DNA from: Bimastos eiseni
Taxonomy: Eukaryota; Annelida; Clitellata; Crassiclitellata; Lumbricidae
DNA length: 64,000 nucleotides
Direction of reading: 5' to 3'
NCBI GenBank assembly: GCA_959347315.1
Contig: OY365806.1
Location: forward strand, 56,478,350-56,542,349
Of this stretch, positions 1 through 10,239 are shown piece by piece. Each line of letters begins with the position of its first letter. The first letter of the stretch is position 1. A program made the translations under genes and the position numbers. The notes below the pieces were generated by a model. The model did not search any database. It was not told the origin of the DNA and worked only from the letters and a program-made list of their open reading frames with translations.

Positions 1-260
1 ACCTGGAACTCAAAAGGCTACAACGTATCCAAAACACCTTAGCTCGAGTAGTGCTGAGTGTCCCACTACGTACATGTCCTGCTCCACCAACTGCATTTTC
101 TTCCTGTTGAATTCAGAATAACATTTAAGTTGGCTCTTTTGACCTACACAGCCCTCATCATCAGTAGGCCTACACCTACCTATGTTCAGTCATTCGATCA
201 ATCAATTCAGAATAACGTATAAGTTGGCTCTTTTGACCTTCACAGCCCTCATCACCAGTA
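1..260 (+). mobile_element. LINE reverse transcriptase C-terminal fragment
   Basis: From base 3 the + strand reads LELKRLQRIQNTLARVV, the conserved segment after the reverse transcriptase core of CR1/L2-like LINEs, and stops after about 35 codons. A following stretch reads ITFKLALLTYTALI, also typical of these elements, in another frame, so the copy is decayed. The block at 111-164 is repeated nearly exactly at 205-258, a local direct duplication of about 54 bp. The 5' part is outside the window. Confidence 0.65.
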
Positions 261-639
261 ATTTATTTGCTTACTTGTAGCCACAACAGGCAGCAAAAAT
301 AAAGAACACCAATCATAAAACTAACGACTATAGAGGGAAACCCGAATGGGATTGAAATCCTGCTAGAAGGGACATCGAAGTAGCAGAAATGCCAACAGAA
401 ATTAAATCCGCCGTATTAACAATTTCACATTGTTTTTTATTCTAGGCGCACTGGTAGAAATCAATCAGTTCTCAGAATAAAGAGAATTCTTAAATTGACT
501 AGTTAACCAATTTAACTATTTGGGAGGTGTGCATGGGCGACCTGTGTGGAATCAAATGCCAGAGTGATAAAATCTGATGTCATAGACCGATCCCTGTGGG
601 AATCTGACATGGTCATTAAAAAGTATGCAACTTGTCTTT
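261..639. other. No recognisable feature
   Basis: AT-rich sequence with no coding pattern, inverted repeat or tandem repeat that I can support. It may be further decayed LINE sequence, since LINE-like coding lies on both sides. Confidence 0.4.
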
Positions 640-890
640 AAGCGACTGAGGGGTAATAGAAGAACTAGCCGAAGAGCGTTCCAGATCAACGGGCCCGAAG
701 ATCTAAGACAAAATTTTATCCTCGAACTAGAACAACAATGGCTCAGTCTCCATCTTTTGTTTCAATTGGTCCCTCTCTGTGGAATGGGCTTTCTCCATCT
801 TTTCCCTCCAAAATTCTATCTGATAGTCTCTCATTCTCTTTTGCTTTTCTCAAAACATACTTCTCGCGGGTATACTTGCGCACTGGCAGC
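640..890 (+). mobile_element. LINE 3'-terminal coding fragment
   Basis: The frame from about 752 reads SFVSIGPSLWNGLSPSFPSK, matching the end of CR1/L2-like LINE ORF2, where a GP-W-N-LP motif precedes the last helix. The copy ends in a poly-G run near 888. A second copy of the same 3' end lies on the minus strand at 63895-64000, with near-identical wording around TCTCTCATTCTCTTTTGCTT. Confidence 0.6.
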
Positions 891-1045
891 GGGGGGGGGG
901 GGTAACCTGAAAAGGGGAGGGGTAACTTGAAGTCTTTACAGGTGCAGAATCGAGGAGACCCTAGTGCAGAGAGCCAGAAGGTAGGTGGGGCAGACCCGAA
1001 GAGACGCATCAGCGCAACTTGCGTAAGGTCTCGAAACCGAGTGTA

Positions 1046-1146
1046 GGACAAAAGCCCCCGGACAAAAGCCCCCCGGACAAAAGCCCTCGGACAAAAGCCC
1101 CCGGACAAAAGCCCCTCCCAGCTACGACAAAAGCCCCTCTAGTGTA
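1046..1146 (+). repeat. Left terminal repeat of the fold-back element
   Basis: About six copies of GGACAAAAGCCCCC with small length changes in the C run. The last copy is separated by a short spacer and reads ACAAAAGCCCCTCTAG. Confidence 0.75.
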
Positions 1147-1361
1147 GACCATAAGCTCTTCCAAATTATATATGCATGCTTGTATGTGTGTGCATATGAT
1201 GCATGGTTGTGTGCACAATATGTACGTGTGCATGGATGTGTCCATGTCGGCTAAGTGTTACTAAATCTGTAAAATTTCTAATTTTAACGGGTTGACATAT
1301 TGCTTTGGTTCCAATACCTGCAAAGTTTGTAGACGAAATGGTTCGTAATATGAGGTGTGCA

Positions 1362-1388
1362 TGTGTGTGTGTGTGTGTATGTGTGTGT

Positions 1389-1460
<72 letters not shown>
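1362..1460 (+). repeat. GT dinucleotide microsatellite
   Basis: A run of about 100 bp of GT with a few GTAT interruptions near its left end. It lies inside the fold-back element. Confidence 0.95.
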
Positions 1461-1464
<4 letters not shown>

Positions 1465-1570
1465 AGTTTATTTAACGACGCATCAAAGACAAGTATGATA
1501 TGCGTCGAGGTGTGCATGTTAGAAGTCATCGTTTTATTGGCACACATTTCTGAGATTTTCATCTGTAGGG

Positions 1571-1815
1571 GTCTTCACCCACTCTCAGAGAGATGATTAT
1601 CGCGTGTCACTCACTGACTGTCACCAACTGTAAGCATACTTACTAGCTGACCTTCACCGCTTATATTCTTAGATTATCATCTATATAGAGGTAATCACCC
1701 ACTCTCTCTTATTAACGGAAGATGATCATAGCGTGTCACTGACAGTTTGTTAACCAACTGTAGGCCTAGCTGCTTACTAGCCGACGACCTTCCCCGCTTA
1801 TTAAGGCGTGTCACG
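1571..1815 (+). repeat. Two-copy tandem duplication, about 120 bp unit
   Basis: Units starting at 1571 and 1691 share, in order, TCACCCACTCTC, GATGAT, CGTGTCACT, CCAACTGTA, TTACTAGC, GACCTTC and CGCTTATT. A partial third start (CGTGTCAC) occurs at about 1807. Indels separate the copies, so the duplication is old. Confidence 0.75.
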
Positions 1816-1972
1816 GACTCTTTGCAGTATTTATGTATCCAGCAAGATAAATAAAGATTCAGAACGGGACTCACTTTGTCTCCTATACGACACGATAATT
1901 AGTTGCTTGTATTCATATGTTTTACATAATGGCAGTTAAATATATAACTTGTCATCATCCGCTCATACTTCA

Positions 1973-2064
1973 CACTAGAAGAGCTTTGTCCGGGGGCAAA
2001 TTTCCTACCCAAAATCGGGGGTGCTTTTGTCCGGGGGGGCTTATGTCCGGGGGGGCTTTTGTCC
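1973..2064 (-). repeat. Right terminal repeat of the fold-back element
   Basis: Inverted copies of the same motif (CTTTTGTCCGGGGGGGC and variants), interrupted by a TTTCCTACCCAAAATCG spacer. It is more diverged than the left terminus. Confidence 0.75.
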
Positions 2065-2156
2065 GTTCCCCTTGTGACCAATGCGTTGAGGTGCTGGGAG
2101 CCAGTGAAAGGATTAACGAATGAAGGAAGAGATATGACTACATTTAGTACAGTGAT

Positions 2157-3215
2157 GGATACCAACTACTTGGCCAGTAGTTATAACTACTTCCCAACTT
2201 TCAAAATATGTAGTTATAACTACTATTTAACTACTTTAGATGACAAGTAGTTTTAACTAGTTTGGTAACTACCACATAAGTAGTTAACTACTTTTAAAAC
2301 TAATTTGCTAATGTTATGCCATGGTGCATTGGTATATATAGCAGCACACGAATTTATTGGCAGTATTAATTGCTGATGTTCAGTGTAAGTAATAAGAAGG
2401 TCAGACACACTATGACATATCTGATTGTAATGTAAACTAACAAGGACAAGAACAGATGGCATGGATGTTCGGAGTCTCTGGGCCAAGTAAAGGAGACATG
2501 ACTTGTAAAACAATTCAAGATAGTGTGACGAACTCCCTACCTGACCTGGATCATCGGGTCTAGCTCTTCACGGGTCGACTGCAGACGGGTTCATATGCCA
2601 GGAGACCGATGGCATCTGCGCCCCAGTCAAGCGGGACTCGTGGCTAATATTCTGTCTCTCTCTCTGTTCGTCTCTCACACCTGTCATTATTCACTCGCAA
2701 TTCAGTCACACATGTAATCCAACCGTCCACTGGTGGTCATCCAGCCGCTCATGGCCGTCTTCCTAATTCGGCTTGTGGTATACGTTCCTAAACCCTGGAT
2801 CGTTAGCCTCAACCCCTCTAAGACCGCTTTACTCTAGTTCTTATCCCAACAATTAAGCAGGCAAAGCGCCTTAGGCTTTCTCTATAGTTCTGCGAGGAAC
2901 CCACCTCCTCACAATAGTAGGCCCCTATGCCCACATTTCTAATGAAACAATTACATAGCGCTATGATTAATGACATGTACTGATGAGATTATATGGACAA
3001 AGTCCATGTTTGCTGTGAAATTACAGAAATTCTTTTAAGACGGAACTAGTAAATAGGAAAAAATTTAGTTAATGTGAAATAATGTAGTTACCTTAAAACT
3101 ACTTGATAAAAGTAGTTTTAACTATTTATTTAACTACTTCTTCAGAACTAGTTATAACTACTAGGTAACAACTTCCACAGTCGTTATAACTACCAGTTAT
3201 TAACTACAGTAGGGA
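2157..3215. mobile_element. Inverted-repeat element with GTAGTTATAACTAC termini
   Basis: The block at 2165-2290 is rich in GTAGTTATAACTACT and related words. The block at 3083-3211 is its reverse complement, with about 120 bp arms that are clearly but imperfectly related. The interior has no coding signal. This fits a non-autonomous DNA transposon with long inverted repeats. The outer ends and a target duplication are not clear. Confidence 0.5.
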
Positions 3216-3324
3216 AAAGTGCCCATTATTGCATTTAGACATTTAACCGATTAGTCTTATGTATAAGATGCATTAAGTTCCACCATATAGCGTCGAACCG
3301 CGAGCCACATGTATGCGCTCTGGC

Positions 3325-4556
3325 TAGGGCTGCCAACTCTGAACAAACCCATTCCAGGACATTTCCCAGTTCACGCTATGATTAATAACAAATCGCTACG
3401 GTAGACAACTCTGATCAAATTCATTCTGGGACACATCCCAGTTCCCACCTTGATGAATGATTTATGCAATTCACTGTTCACATGCTGTATTGTATTATAA
3501 TTACGTATTTCTATATCGCCTCTCCAATTATGACCTATTCAGAGGCGCTCTCAATGCGAAAAGTCCCCATGGGAAAAGAAAAGTCTTAAGAAGGTGGGCA
3601 GAAACAGAAGCGGCCAGAGTTAAAATCAAAGAGCGAATCAGAGAGGGCATATCACTCCAAAGCAAAGGACCAACAGACGCATTAGCGCGATATTGAACGA
3701 GAGTCGTCCGAAACCGAATTACCAAGAGATGTTGCCGATCTATGAAACGAATAGGATGACGAGAGGCAGCGGAAATAGGACGGAGGATATGGTTACAAAG
3801 ATAGCCTACGTGCAGCCTGACCCAAAAACACTCGCTATGTAAGGATAAGAACTTTAAATCGAACTCGGGCTATAAGTGGAAGCCAGTGTAAATGCTCAGT
3901 CATGAAGTTAGAGACGTGAGAGAAGAGAGAAAGGCGGCTCTGGTCGGGCAATCACACGGGCAGCTCCATTTAGCACTGATTGAAAAGATGACATGTGAGA
4001 TTTTGGAAGACCAATAACTGGCAATAAGACGCAGTAATCAATACGTGAGCAGGCAAAAGCATGATGCATAAAGGCAAAAGTTTGTAAAGGAGCAGATCGT
4101 CTGACAGCTCGAAGTCGTCGCAGGTGGTAGAAACTAGACCGAAAGAGATTAGGTAAGCTTACATCGATAAAACACAGGCCCTGGCAGCAGGTCTAAGCGT
4201 AAAACAAGCCGAAGTTTTCCGCATTCCGCTAGGCATATTATGAAGTCGTGAATTCCGATTGATGTTCGAAACTTCGAAACTTTCGAGTCCTTAATCGAAA
4301 GTTGATTCGTCAAAACACTTAATGATCAAATCACGTTTTTGAACATTGAGAATTATGATGTTTTATTACAGTTAGCTAAAGAATTGATCATGTTGCTTGA
4401 ATATAGATAACGTCATTGAATCGCATAATCATTCGTAATTATTTACCTAGGCCTATTCCCGGATTCTGGGGCAAAAATAAGCATTGCCCGGGACACGGAA
4501 CGGCCTTGGTCGATTCCGGGACTATCCCGACCATTCCGGGACGGTTGGCAACCCTA
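3325..4556. mobile_element. Non-autonomous hAT-like DNA transposon with 8-bp TSD
   Basis: The termini are TAGGGCTGCCAAC at 3325 and GTTGGCAACCCTA ending at 4556, a 13-bp inverted repeat with one mismatch. They are flanked by a perfect 8-bp duplication, GCTCTGGC, at 3317-3324 and 4557-4564. Eight-bp duplications are the rule for hAT elements. Both ends continue inward with CCCGG/CCAGGA-type subterminal words. No transposase is present. A minus-strand LINE fragment (3530-4190) fills the middle. Confidence 0.8.
3530..4190 (-). mobile_element. LINE C-terminal fragment nested in the hAT-like element
   Basis: Read on the minus strand from about 4190: FYHLRRLRAV, then LQTFAFMHHAFACSRIDYC, GLPKSHMSSFQSVLNGAARV, EHLHWLPL and finally VGPLLWSDMPSLIRSL. 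These occur in the order expected for the end of CR1/L2-like LINE ORF2. Several frameshifts and stops are needed to link them, so the copy is dead. Confidence 0.75.
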
Positions 4557-4584
4557 GCTCTGGCGCAGAGGTGCGCTGGAGAAT

Positions 4585-4870
4585 TGTGTGGCACGGTGGT
4601 TGATTGGTTAGAGTGGTTGGCCTGTAATTCGTTGAGTGAGCAGTTTCGACCCTCGTCTGAGGCGCCAGTCACTGTGTAGGGACCTGTGAATAAGCTAGTT
4701 CCCGCGACATCGCCTTTGTTGCCGCGATAGAAATGTTGAGATTAAGATACGACTTTGAGCAAGTCCTTTGCGCACAATTGCTCTGCAATTACACCATCGA
4801 GGCGTGTGCACTTCTGAGCAAAAGATGTTGGAAGACAGGCGATATCACATTTCAAGAATTTCAGTATAGG
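4585..4870 (+). mobile_element. tRNA-derived SINE, copy 1
   Basis: The head has an A-box-like TGGTTGATTGGTTAGAGTGG (4598-4617) and a B-box-like GTTTCGACCCTCG (about 4642), with tRNA-like spacing. The body from about 4752 (TTTGAGCAAGTCCTTTGCGC, then the block to TTGGAAGACAGG) recurs at 39450-39555 with high similarity. That recurrence supports a dispersed SINE rather than a tRNA gene. Confidence 0.6.
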
Positions 4871-5280
4871 CCTAGTGGTTAACGATTGATTAGTTGACCA
4901 TAGGATAAGAGCTCTGAAGTAGGCCGACAATGTATACTTAAACGACGTCGACGACGAGCTGCCTTGTTTTCCCAGTCACCCTTAGACGTTCTTGGAACAC
5001 TGTCGTCGTTAAAGAGCCAAGGAAATATTATTTGATTTTCTTGATGATAACATGTTAAAGAAATCGGTTTATATATAGCACCATCTTAAGCATTGTATCC
5101 CTATGTCAGTGGTTGCACAACTATGGCGTAAGTTGCGCTAAACTCTTCGGTCCAAGGGTTTTCCTAACAATGGTCCATACATCTGATGAACATTGTTGAT
5201 GTAAAGCGCCCTTGTAGCTGCGTTACGGCGCTCTCGAAATTATCCGTTTATTATTGTTGTTATTATAATTATTGTTGTTA
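4871..5280. other. No gene; possible LINE 3' tail before microsatellite
   Basis: No coding signal. The segment near 5226 (CGGCGCTCTCGAAATTATCC) resembles the 3' end of the LINE at 49345 (GGCGCTATATAAATTATCG) and runs into an ATT microsatellite. It may be a LINE tail. Confidence 0.35.
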
Positions 5281-5296
5281 TTACTACTACTACTAC

Positions 5297-5356
<60 letters not shown>
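5281..5356 (+). repeat. ATT trinucleotide microsatellite
   Basis: About 25 units, starting as TAC/ACT and becoming pure ATT. Confidence 0.95.
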
Positions 5357-5357
<1 letters not shown>

Positions 5358-5448
5358 GACGAGTATAGATAGGGCCATTTCCAGACAAATTGCATATTAG
5401 CTAGCAATCTCTAAGTCCCTGAGGAATCCTGTAGACCTCGGGGCATAA

Positions 5449-5460
5449 ATAATAATAATG

Positions 5461-5503
<43 letters not shown>
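5449..5503 (+). repeat. AAT trinucleotide microsatellite
   Basis: A run of AAT/ATA directly before the retroelement-type ORF. In frame it encodes only isoleucine. Confidence 0.95.
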
Positions 5504-5504
<1 letters not shown>

Positions 5505-5505
5505 G

Positions 5506-5973
5506 ATGTTGAACGATGTCGTCTGGAGAGCTCTTGGCAGAGCGAAGATTCCAGCGCAAAAGGAACCTCTCGGCTTGGTAAGAGAAGATGGAAAGCGAGC
5601 GGACGGCGTCACGCTCATTCCTTGGACACGTGGTCGATATCTGGCATGGGATGTGACAGTGCCCGACACCTACGCCAAGTCACATCTTTTCGACACATCT
5701 GTCAGAGCTGGCGAAGCAGCCGAACGCGCAGCTAAGACGAAGAGGGCCAAGTATTCCACCATAACCAACACCCACGACTTCGTAGCCCTCTCCTTGGAAT
5801 CTGGCGGCGCTTGGTGCAGTGAAGGACTGCAGTTCATCTCAGAGTTGGGTAGTCGAACGAGTGCTGCAACCCACGATCCAATGGAAACGTCATTTCTGTT
5901 CCAACGTATCTCGGTTGTTCTTCAGCGTGGGAACGCCGCCTGCCTCTTCGGGACATTGCCACCACTCACTTAG
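5506..5973 (+). CDS. Retroelement ORF C-terminal domain (fragment)
   Basis: An open frame of about 155 residues starting MLNDVVWRALGRAK, with KRADGVTLIPWTRG, LAWDVTVPDTYA, AAERAAKTKRAKYS, then ETSFLFQRISVVLQRGNAAC near the end. I recognise the pattern (a domain at the C-terminal end of LINE-type polyproteins, repeated widely in marine invertebrate genomes), but I do not have a firm family name. The D of RADG, the D of WDVTV and the following K-Y are arranged like a PD-(D/E)XK restriction-like nuclease core; that is an inference. AAT microsatellites lie on both sides (5449-5503 and 6002-6062) and no reverse transcriptase precedes it, so this is a 5'-truncated retrocopy whose frame has stayed open. 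Confidence 0.6.
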   Translation: MLNDVVWRALGRAKIPAQKEPLGLVREDGKRADGVTLIPWTRGRYLAWDVTVPDTYAKSHLFDTSVRAGEAAERAAKTKRAKYSTITNTHDFVALSLESGGAWCSEGLQFISELGSRTSAATHDPMETSFLFQRISVVLQRGNAACLFGTLPPLT

Positions 5974-6000
5974 CTCGCCCACATGGGCGATAACAGCATA

Positions 6001-6001
<1 letters not shown>

Positions 6002-6062
<61 letters not shown>
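6002..6062 (+). repeat. AAT trinucleotide microsatellite
   Basis: About 20 AAT units about 30 bp after the retroelement ORF stop. It plausibly grew from the retrocopy tail. Confidence 0.95.
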
Positions 6063-6065
<3 letters not shown>

Positions 6066-7460
6066 TAACTCTCATCAACATCAGGACTCGAAGATCGGGG
6101 CGTTGACTCAGACTCTGATTTGAAAACGACAAATTCGGACTCGACCATCAGAAGCTATGTGTCGAACTTGGGGGATACTAGACTTGGAAACAGGACCATA
6201 GAATAAAAATCTGAACTACTGTCACTGTTAAATTATAGACCTGCCATAGGTCTAACATTTTCTTATAGGCCTATATTGTATCGGCGTCATCTCTATAGCG
6301 CGCAACGGAACGCCATGAAAGATTAATATCGATAGGCTACCCTAAATATATTATTGATACAATATTAACGTCATTATTAATACATTAAGCACATTATTGT
6401 CACAGCCGGGATAGCTGCCCACGTTGAATATTTCATTATCAAAATAACAATTATGCAATAAGTAATGTTTTTGAATCGGCCTACTGGTCTAATATTCGCC
6501 CCGTCCTTCAAATGTCCGTGATCTTGCACAGTGTACGCTATAACGTCTGAGGTGTGTGCAATAACTGGAGTTCATTGTAAATGAACTGCTCAATGTAGTT
6601 CGCATAGGCCTTCTCCCTATCCCTTGGCCACCCTATATGTTTACAGCAACAAGCAGCCATACCCCAAAGTGGCGTGTATACCTTTGCTGAACTGCTGATC
6701 AAAACAGCAGCCTGCATCGATGGACACATGAAACGGAGCGTCAACGACCGCTGGGATTTCTTCAAGGAATATCGATTATTACCTTCAGAAAATAAAAGGT
6801 CAGTCAGTGCAACTGCTATCACACGCTTCGACCAATTTTCTGCGGAGTCGTAATCACAATCGTAATCGTAAACTCCACTCCAAGCTTCTAAAGCGCCACT
6901 CTGATGTCAAGCGCAGGGCACAAACCTATATATGATGCTGTTGATATTGCAGAATGATATATACCAAACCAAAGTGCATAATTTCCGTTGCATTTGTAAA
7001 TATATCATCGCATGACAATATGCATGTCATAAATTTAAATAAAACAAATTATATTGCCAATGGCACTGTTCCGTCTGTCTGTTCTATTCTGTTAAGTGGC
7101 AATTTCCGAGAACAGTATATTTACAAAGTACTCAGGTCAGTTAATTAATTTTCCCCAATGCAATTATCATTTGTGGGCTTAGCCTGGAAAAGGCAGCTGA
7201 TCCAGAATATTGGACCCATAATTAGCATTTCCTATTGCTAGACATTTGAACTAAAAATATAAGATAAGAAATATACAAACATTAAGGGCGAGAAGTGAGG
7301 CCTACGTAGCACGCAGAAGGTCTTTGCTAACAATAATAATTATTAATCAACCAGAACACTAATATGTTCAGAGATCAACATGAAAAATAAATGTCACCGT
7401 TGGAAGTGGCTTTACTGCAGAAGAGAAGAGAACTTACATCAATTATAAGCATTAAAAATC
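6063..7460. other. No recognisable feature
   Basis: AT-rich DNA. Short open frames such as the minus-strand frame at 6538-6822 have no recognisable motif and no splice context that I can support. Confidence 0.5.
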
Positions 7461-7462
7461 GC

Positions 7463-7788
7463 CAATAGAAGCAGTCAATAGAAGCAGTCAACAGAAGCAA
7501 TCAACAGAAGCAGTCAACAGAAGCAGTCAACAGAAGCAGACAATAGAAGCAGTCAATAGAAGCAGTCAACAGAAGCAGTCAACAGAAGCAGTCAATAGAA
7601 GCAGTCAATAGAAGCAGTCAACAGAAGCAGTCAACAGAAGCAATCAACAGAAGCAGTCAACAGAAGCAGACAATAGAAGCAGTCAATAGAAGCAGTCAAT
7701 AGAAGCAGTCAACAGAAGCAGTCAACAGAAGCAGTCAATAGAGGCAGTCAATAGAGGCAGCCAATTGAAGCAGTCAATGACTCAATGG
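7463..7788 (+). repeat. 13-bp minisatellite
   Basis: About 25 tandem units of AGAAGCAGTCAAC/T. The main variation is C or T at the last base, with a few GTC to ATC or GAC changes. It degrades at the right end into GAGGCAGTC and TTGAAGCAGTC units. Confidence 0.95.
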
Positions 7789-8275
7789 AAACATTCAATT
7801 GAAACAGCTAATTAATCGAAGCGTCTGCTGCAGCTACAGGTAACAAGACTATCGATGTCAAAGATGCTCTACATAAAGCTGCTCACAATCAAAAGGCGGA
7901 ATGCAGCGTCAGTTGTGCTAAAAGCAGCAATTTTTACCCGTTCTTGGTTATATCCAGCATCTCTCGTCATTCATATTTGCTTCCTATAAGCTGTGAACTT
8001 TCTCAACGTGAGTTCAGTTGTTAAATTTGACAATACAATTTACAGATATCTACTTACCCTTATTATCAATAGTTAGAATAAAAGGTAGTTATTTCTAACT
8101 GAACAAGTAAATTATTGTTCTCATCAATAGCATTATTTAAATTTTTTATCCGTTTTATAATTGCAGGTTAACAGTCAAATGCTGGCCAAAATAAAGCAGA
8201 CCATCTATGGGGCCAACGTTATTATAGGCCTACTCTTGGCATAACGTGGACAACGAACATAACATATTTCTATTT
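7789..8275. other. No recognisable feature
   Basis: AT-rich, with no repeat or coding signal that I can support. Confidence 0.5.
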
Positions 8276-8283
8276 AAGTGAGA

Positions 8284-8460
8284 CAGGGCCGTACCGAGGC
8301 AGGGGCCAGCGCGGGGCCTTGGCCCAGGGCGCAAATGTGGGAAGGGCGCAAATTTCAGGATAGAATAACTTATTATTCCATAAAATGCACTGTTTTCAAA
8401 ATGTGGGGGCGGCAGATTGATGCTACGCACAGGGCGCAATTATAGCTCAGTACGACACTG
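8284..8460. mobile_element. 177-bp hAT-type MITE
   Basis: The termini are CAGGGCCGTACCGAG and, inverted, CAGTGTCGTACTGAG (12 of 15 matching). Flanks are AAGTGAGA (8276-8283) and GAGTGAGA (8461-8468), an 8-bp target duplication with one mismatch. CAG termini and an 8-bp duplication are hAT hallmarks. There is no coding capacity. Confidence 0.8.
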
Positions 8461-8616
8461 GAGTGAGATCATAATTATGAGAGCAATTCTGTTTGTAATA
8501 CCAATCTTTAATTAGTGCTAAGGTTACAAGGCCTACTCTATTTCGGCCACTAAACATATATTTGTATAATTATTTCAGTCTCTGTTGTTGGCAGGAATGT
8601 TGTTAATGGTGATAGG

Positions 8617-9425
8617 AGTGCCGAGTCGAGTCCGAGTCCAGAGTTGCTTGAGTCCAAGTCCAAGTCCGAGTCCCAAATGTTCGAGTCCAAGTCCGAGTCC
8701 AAGTACACCAAAACACACAATAAAGCGTCTAGTAAAAATTGGCAGTTCAATATATTAATATACACAAAGAATTAATGTAAAGTGTCAAAAACATAAGAGT
8801 AGACATAGAGTACTTGATCAAGATCTATTCTAATTTATCTAAATTACACTCCAAGAAGACCAGGTTAGATAAAATCTTGTTTGATAGTAGGCCTATTAGT
8901 CTGGCACAATGCAGTCGCATGAAAATTCCTTTGCTGTTGAATATACGGTCAACGCATGCGCTGAAGTGGCAGCACTGGCAGTTACTAGTTGCTAGAACTC
9001 AGAGTGCCACTGAGTTGCCTGTTCTGTCCAGAAATCAACACAGGGGAGCTGAACTGCGTTTTAGCACGACTTCAAATATTTTTGGAATTCTGTGATTACA
9101 AGCTGCATGTTCCGATCAGATGTGGAGGTGTTTTAATGGTATTTGTCAAACAAGCGTCTTTTCTTAGGCACTAGAGGCTCAGTTTCCTCATATGGTCATG
9201 GCTGGAGTTGCCGATATTTGCAACAGCAGCCATTTTTTAGGATAACATCTAGATATTAATATAAAATCCAAAATTCGTGTCTCAGAAACCGAGTCACTGA
9301 GTCAAAATTCGAGCCAAGAGCTTCGAGTCCGAGTCATGTCATTCTGAGTCCAAGTCGGAATCCGAGACCTCCGAAAAACTGTCTCGAGTGAGACTCGAGT
9401 CCTTTGCTGGACTCGAGTAGCCTAA
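8617..9425. mobile_element. Candidate element with GAGTCC-rich ends
   Basis: Clusters of GAGTCCGAGTCC-like words sit at 8617-8705 and 9285-9420. The right cluster ends in GAGACTCGAGTCC and ACTCGAGTAG. The paired clusters around an unremarkable interior suggest terminal or subterminal arrays of a non-autonomous element. The ends are not resolved. Confidence 0.35.
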
Positions 9426-9941
9426 TACATGACTGCTTATCAGCCTCTATTCCCTTTTTGACATATCAGACACCCTGAACCTCTATTGACACTGGACGAA
9501 ACGGCTGATGAATATTTCAGCCGAAATGTCGACCTATAGCAACCGAGCTTTTCTTTACCACTTGACTTAAGCCTATCATCATAATTATTGCTATTATCTT
9601 AATGAATTCATTAAGCGACACTTTATAATGACCATCGATGGCGCTGAGAAATTGCGAAAGAAGGACTTTCTCAGGATCCCAGCACAGTAACCATCATCTG
9701 AGAGAGGATCGATCCGTACTAATAATTACAGTAACCCGGGTGCATGGCCACTACTTCGAGGTGATCGATGCTGTAACCAGTCGACCACCGTACGTGTCTG
9801 AGGTTTGAATAATCGAGCTCCGAATCTGGATGGAGAGGTGAAAAAGCACGCAGGCGATCAGAATACCACTGCAGAGGAAACTGATGACTGTTGGTTGAAG
9901 GTGATTGGACGAAGGACGAAGAACTCAGCGATGTCGAATGG

Positions 9942-9994
9942 CTTTTCAAAACCTTGTTACACCTGGTCACCAGGTGTAACAAGGTTTTGAAAAG
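9942..9994. repeat. Perfect palindrome, 26-bp arms, 1-nt centre
   Basis: The left arm 9942-9967 (CTTTTCAAAACCTTGTTACA, then CCTGGT) is the exact reverse complement of 9969-9994, with C9968 between. It could extrude as a cruciform or form a tight hairpin in RNA. It lies about 245 bp before the homopyrimidine array. Confidence 0.97.
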
Positions 9995-10239
9995 TGGGGG
10001 CACAATTTAAAAATATTGCTCCACTTGTTGAATTTTGTCCGCCCCCCCCCCGAAATTTGAAAAATGGGGAGCAGATTATCTTAACAAAAGTCACCTTAAA
10101 AAGACATTGGAGAAACATAAAAAACAACCGATTTGGTTGTTTCTACAATTGTTACAACCCTGATCGTTACAGCCATCGACAGACGACTCATCATCACCCC
10201 AACGCCTACATCCTCCCCTCCTCCTTCACCTCCTTTTCT

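Larger units (their letters stand above)
1046..2064. mobile_element. Fold-back element with repeated-motif inverted termini
   Basis: The left terminus (1046-1146) carries about six tandem copies of a 14-15 bp motif, GGACAAAAGCCCCC, ending in CTCTAGTGT. The right terminus (1973-2064) carries the same motif in inverted orientation, beginning CACTAGAAGAGC. The interior holds a GT microsatellite and a duplicated unit of about 120 bp, and no transposase. Long termini built from tandem repeats are typical of fold-back or MULE-like non-autonomous elements. The class is an inference, because no clear target duplication is seen. Confidence 0.6.

Noticed and set aside
1284..1596. Thr-His and Cys-Val repeat frames
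   Set aside because: Translation of the GT microsatellite.
5890..6148. Leu- or Ile-run minus-strand frames
   Set aside because: Translation of the AAT microsatellite.
9505..9526. CTGATGA followed by GAAA, as in a hammerhead ribozyme core
   Set aside because: The 11 nt between the two boxes cannot form stem II; instead GGCTGA pairs with TCAGCC as a simple hairpin.
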